Source: CAUZIZ01 sp965218775
Lineage (GTDB): Bacteria > Acidobacteriota > UBA6911 > RPQK01 > JAJDTT01
Length of the DNA stretch: 64,000 nt
NCBI GenBank assembly: GCA_965218775.1
Contig: CBDCLS010000006.1
Location: forward strand, 2,418,001 to 2,482,000
Direction: 5' to 3'
Each line of letters starts with the position of its first letter. Positions within the stretch are counted from its first letter, which is position 1. Below, in pieces: positions 62,447 to 64,000 of this stretch. The position numbers and the translations under genes were made by a program. The notes under the pieces are model-generated. The model did not search any database. It had not been told where the DNA came from and was given only the letters and a program-made list of their open reading frames with translations.

Positions 62447-63376
62447 TCAGTAGGTCTGAGTCCCTGTGGTCTTCATCGGCAATCGGTAGAGGGAAGTTTC
62501 GGCAGTGATGTAGAGAGCGTCATGCTCCTCATCTCCCCACCCTAGATTGGAGGGTGCTTCTGGGAGGAGGATGTTTACCAGATGCTTGCCTGAGTTGTCG
62601 AAGACCCAGATTCCTCCCGGTCCCGCGCAGTATAGTCGTCCTGACTCGTCGCTCTTGAGCCCTCCAACCGCACCCGGCAGCGGCGAGGGGATCTCGGCAA
62701 AGAGGCTTCCCTCGAGCAGCGAGCCGTCTGGGTTGAAGGGAAACGACCAGATCCGGTTGTCTCGGGCGTCGCTCACGAAAAGGAGGTCTTGTTTAGGTGA
62801 CAGAGCCAGGCCCCTCGGGAGGCCGACGCCGGGTGTCATCAGCCTTGTCTCCCCAGTTCGGCAGATCTGGTGGACGCCCGAGGTTGGGGCAACTGAATCC
62901 TCTGTCGACAGATGGTTTTCGCTCTTGGGGTCAGTAAAATAGGTGCTGCCGTCTATGGCGTGAACCACGTCCACTGGTCCGTTAAGGAGCGAGCCTTGAA
63001 GCAGCCCCGCCAGCACCGTGATGGAGCCATCCTTTTCGGTGCGCGTGAATCGATGCGCCGATGCTTCGCAGGCAAGCAGGCGCCCCTGCCGGTCGAAGCT
63101 GAGACCCCGAGTTCCGGAGCTATTCTGGCGGAATATCGCTAGCGGGCCCTCAGAGCGGAGCTGCTCGGCTTCAGCGACCCCTACCGAAGCCCGGCCGGGC
63201 CTATACTTGAAGATGATTTCAGTGGAAGAGTCAGAGAAGAGAAGGTAACCAATGCGGCTGAACGCAAGCCCGTCCAGCTTCTTGAATCCAATCGCCAACC
63301 TTTCGATCTCACACTCCTCGCCAAACAGCTCCAGGAATTCTGGGGCGGCTGGGACGAAGGTTTCAGTTTCAGACAT
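62447..63376 (-). CDS. SMP-30/gluconolactonase-like beta-propeller protein
   Basis: This 309-residue propeller protein carries repeated blades with G-R-L-L-A-C-E-A-S-A-H-R (about 104-115), T-Y-F-T-D-P-K and L-L-F-V-S-D-A-R-D-N-R-I-W (about 193-205), as in lactone hydrolases that need a divalent metal. No signal peptide is visible. It lies 45 bases after the hydroxy-acid oxidase on the same strand, so the two probably act together on sugar acids or lactones. Confidence 0.75.
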   Translation of the reverse strand: MSETETFVPAAPEFLELFGEECEIERLAIGFKKLDGLAFSRIGYLLFSDSSTEIIFKYRPGRASVGVAEAEQLRSEGPLAIFRQNSSGTRGLSFDRQGRLLACEASAHRFTRTEKDGSITVLAGLLQGSLLNGPVDVVHAIDGSTYFTDPKSENHLSTEDSVAPTSGVHQICRTGETRLMTPGVGLPRGLALSPKQDLLFVSDARDNRIWSFPFNPDGSLLEGSLFAEIPSPLPGAVGGLKSDESGRLYCAGPGGIWVFDNSGKHLVNILLPEAPSNLGWGDEEHDALYITAETSLYRLPMKTTGTQTY

Positions 63377-63421
63377 TGAACCTGTTCGGAGTATGCCGAG
63401 AGATGGTCGGGAAGCGATTCA

Positions 63422-64000
63422 CTACGCCGGCACGGACACGCCCGCCGGGCTCGATTCCGTCCATCTGACGAGACCTCTGTCGATCTCGCTGATTCGGCTA
63501 CAGCCGCTGATGGCCAGAGCAAGATCCAGTTCGTCTCGAAGCATCTCGATCGCGTGGCTGACGCCAGACTCTCCTGCTGCTGCCAACGCCCAGACATAAG
63601 GGCGACCAACCATGACTGCCTTGGCTCCCAGTGCCAGGGCCTTCAGGACATCCGTTCCTCGTCGGATCCCTCCATCGATGAAGATCTCCAACTTGCTCTC
63701 GACTGCCTGCACGATTTCCTCCAGGACTTCCAGGGTTGCGGGCGAGCCGTCCAGTTGTCGGCCCCCGTGGTTGGAGACGACGATCCCTGCCACTTCGTGT
63801 TCGACGGCACGGAGCGCGTCATCTGGCCTGAGAATCCCCTTCAGGAGCAGCGGGAGCCGAGTGATCGACCTGAGCCAATCGACCGTCTCCCAGGTCAGCG
63901 CTGCCCCCATTTGTTCTATCGCAAAGGACTGGAGTTCGAGGTTACTAAGGTCCTCCGAAAGTTGATCGAATCCGATGTTGACCAGCACCTGATGCAGAAG
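63422..64000 (-). CDS. FMN-dependent alpha-hydroxy-acid oxidase, C-terminal part
   Basis: Only the last 192 residues lie in the window; the N-terminus is beyond 64000. Visible are L-L-L-K-G-I-L (the FMN-site Lys), V-S-N-H-G-G-R-Q-L-D-G (the catalytic His and Arg) and F-I-D-G-G-I-R-R-G-T-D-V with A-V-M-V-G-R-P, the phosphate-binding part of the barrel. Family members oxidise glycolate, lactate or longer 2-hydroxy acids. It is followed directly by the SMP-30-like gene. Confidence 0.9.
   Translation of the reverse strand, partial: LLHQVLVNIGFDQLSEDLSNLELQSFAIEQMGAALTWETVDWLRSITRLPLLLKGILRPDDALRAVEHEVAGIVVSNHGGRQLDGSPATLEVLEEIVQAVESKLEIFIDGGIRRGTDVLKALALGAKAVMVGRPYVWALAAAGESGVSHAIEMLRDELDLALAISGCSRISEIDRGLVRWTESSPAGVSVPA

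Overview
The window looks like a chromosome segment of a moderately GC-rich Gram-negative heterotroph. LPS and outer-membrane genes (lpxD, lptE, an OmpA-type lipoprotein) show the Gram-negative envelope. The gene content (secreted PPC-domain protein, sugar-acid and glycoside catabolism genes, quinoprotein plus cytochrome c, a subtilase with a Trp-Ser-Asp tail) and the very high density of intergenic palindromes suggest Acidobacteriota or a related phylum. This is inference from gene style, not from a marker phylogeny. The DNA mixes conserved housekeeping blocks with accessory carbohydrate genes, and almost every spacer of the accessory parts holds mobile or palindromic repeats.

Layout. 1-10 kb: the 3' part of a secreted PPC-domain protein, a LarA-like nickel-pincer isomerase candidate, a Gfo/Idh/MocA dehydrogenase, a six-hairpin-fold gene broken by one in-frame TAG, and a PKD-OmpA lipoprotein with a good promoter. 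10-17 kb: a small membrane protein and a subtilase, the recR-ybaB-dnaX block, tRNA-Ser(CGA), a mannonate dehydratase and tRNA-Ser(GGA). 17-31 kb: an Nramp-related transporter without the DPGN motif, a PLP aminotransferase, a secreted beta-propeller protein, a dCache sensor without effector domain, a complete ribose-type ABC transporter (binding protein, ATPase, permease), a secreted TIM-barrel glycosidase, a repeat cluster, and a second orphan binding protein. 31-39 kb: dcd-leuS-lptE, a GTPase-less YchF-like gene, holA, rpsT, phoH-like and ddl. 39-51 kb: a DUF465 protein, psd-pssA, mgtE-recO, glyQS, a frameshifted inositol-phosphate synthase and ppdK. 51-59 kb: lpxD, murJ, an IS1380-family insertion sequence with intact ends and a TTAG target duplication, xerD, rmuC and a methyltransferase. 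59-64 kb: a small membrane protein, a quinoprotein dehydrogenase with a di-haem cytochrome c, an SMP-30-like protein and a partial FMN alpha-hydroxy-acid oxidase.

The accessory genes fit together as uptake and oxidation of sugars and sugar acids: binding proteins and ABC transporter, glycosidases, mannonate dehydratase, Gfo/Idh dehydrogenase, gluconolactonase-like protein, hydroxy-acid oxidase and PQQ dehydrogenase.

The most notable signal is the repeat landscape. (i) A 268-271 bp inverted-repeat element occurs in three copies with TA target duplications. Its terminal arms differ between subfamilies but stay complementary within each copy. (ii) A ~78 bp hairpin repeat occurs seven times with compensatory arm changes and is usually adjacent to a second palindrome. 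(iii) A 175 bp element has IS1380-like ends and a CTAA duplication matching the TTAG duplication of the full IS. (iv) Other palindromes sit next to gene starts and stops and supply a stop codon, a protein tail and a translation leader.
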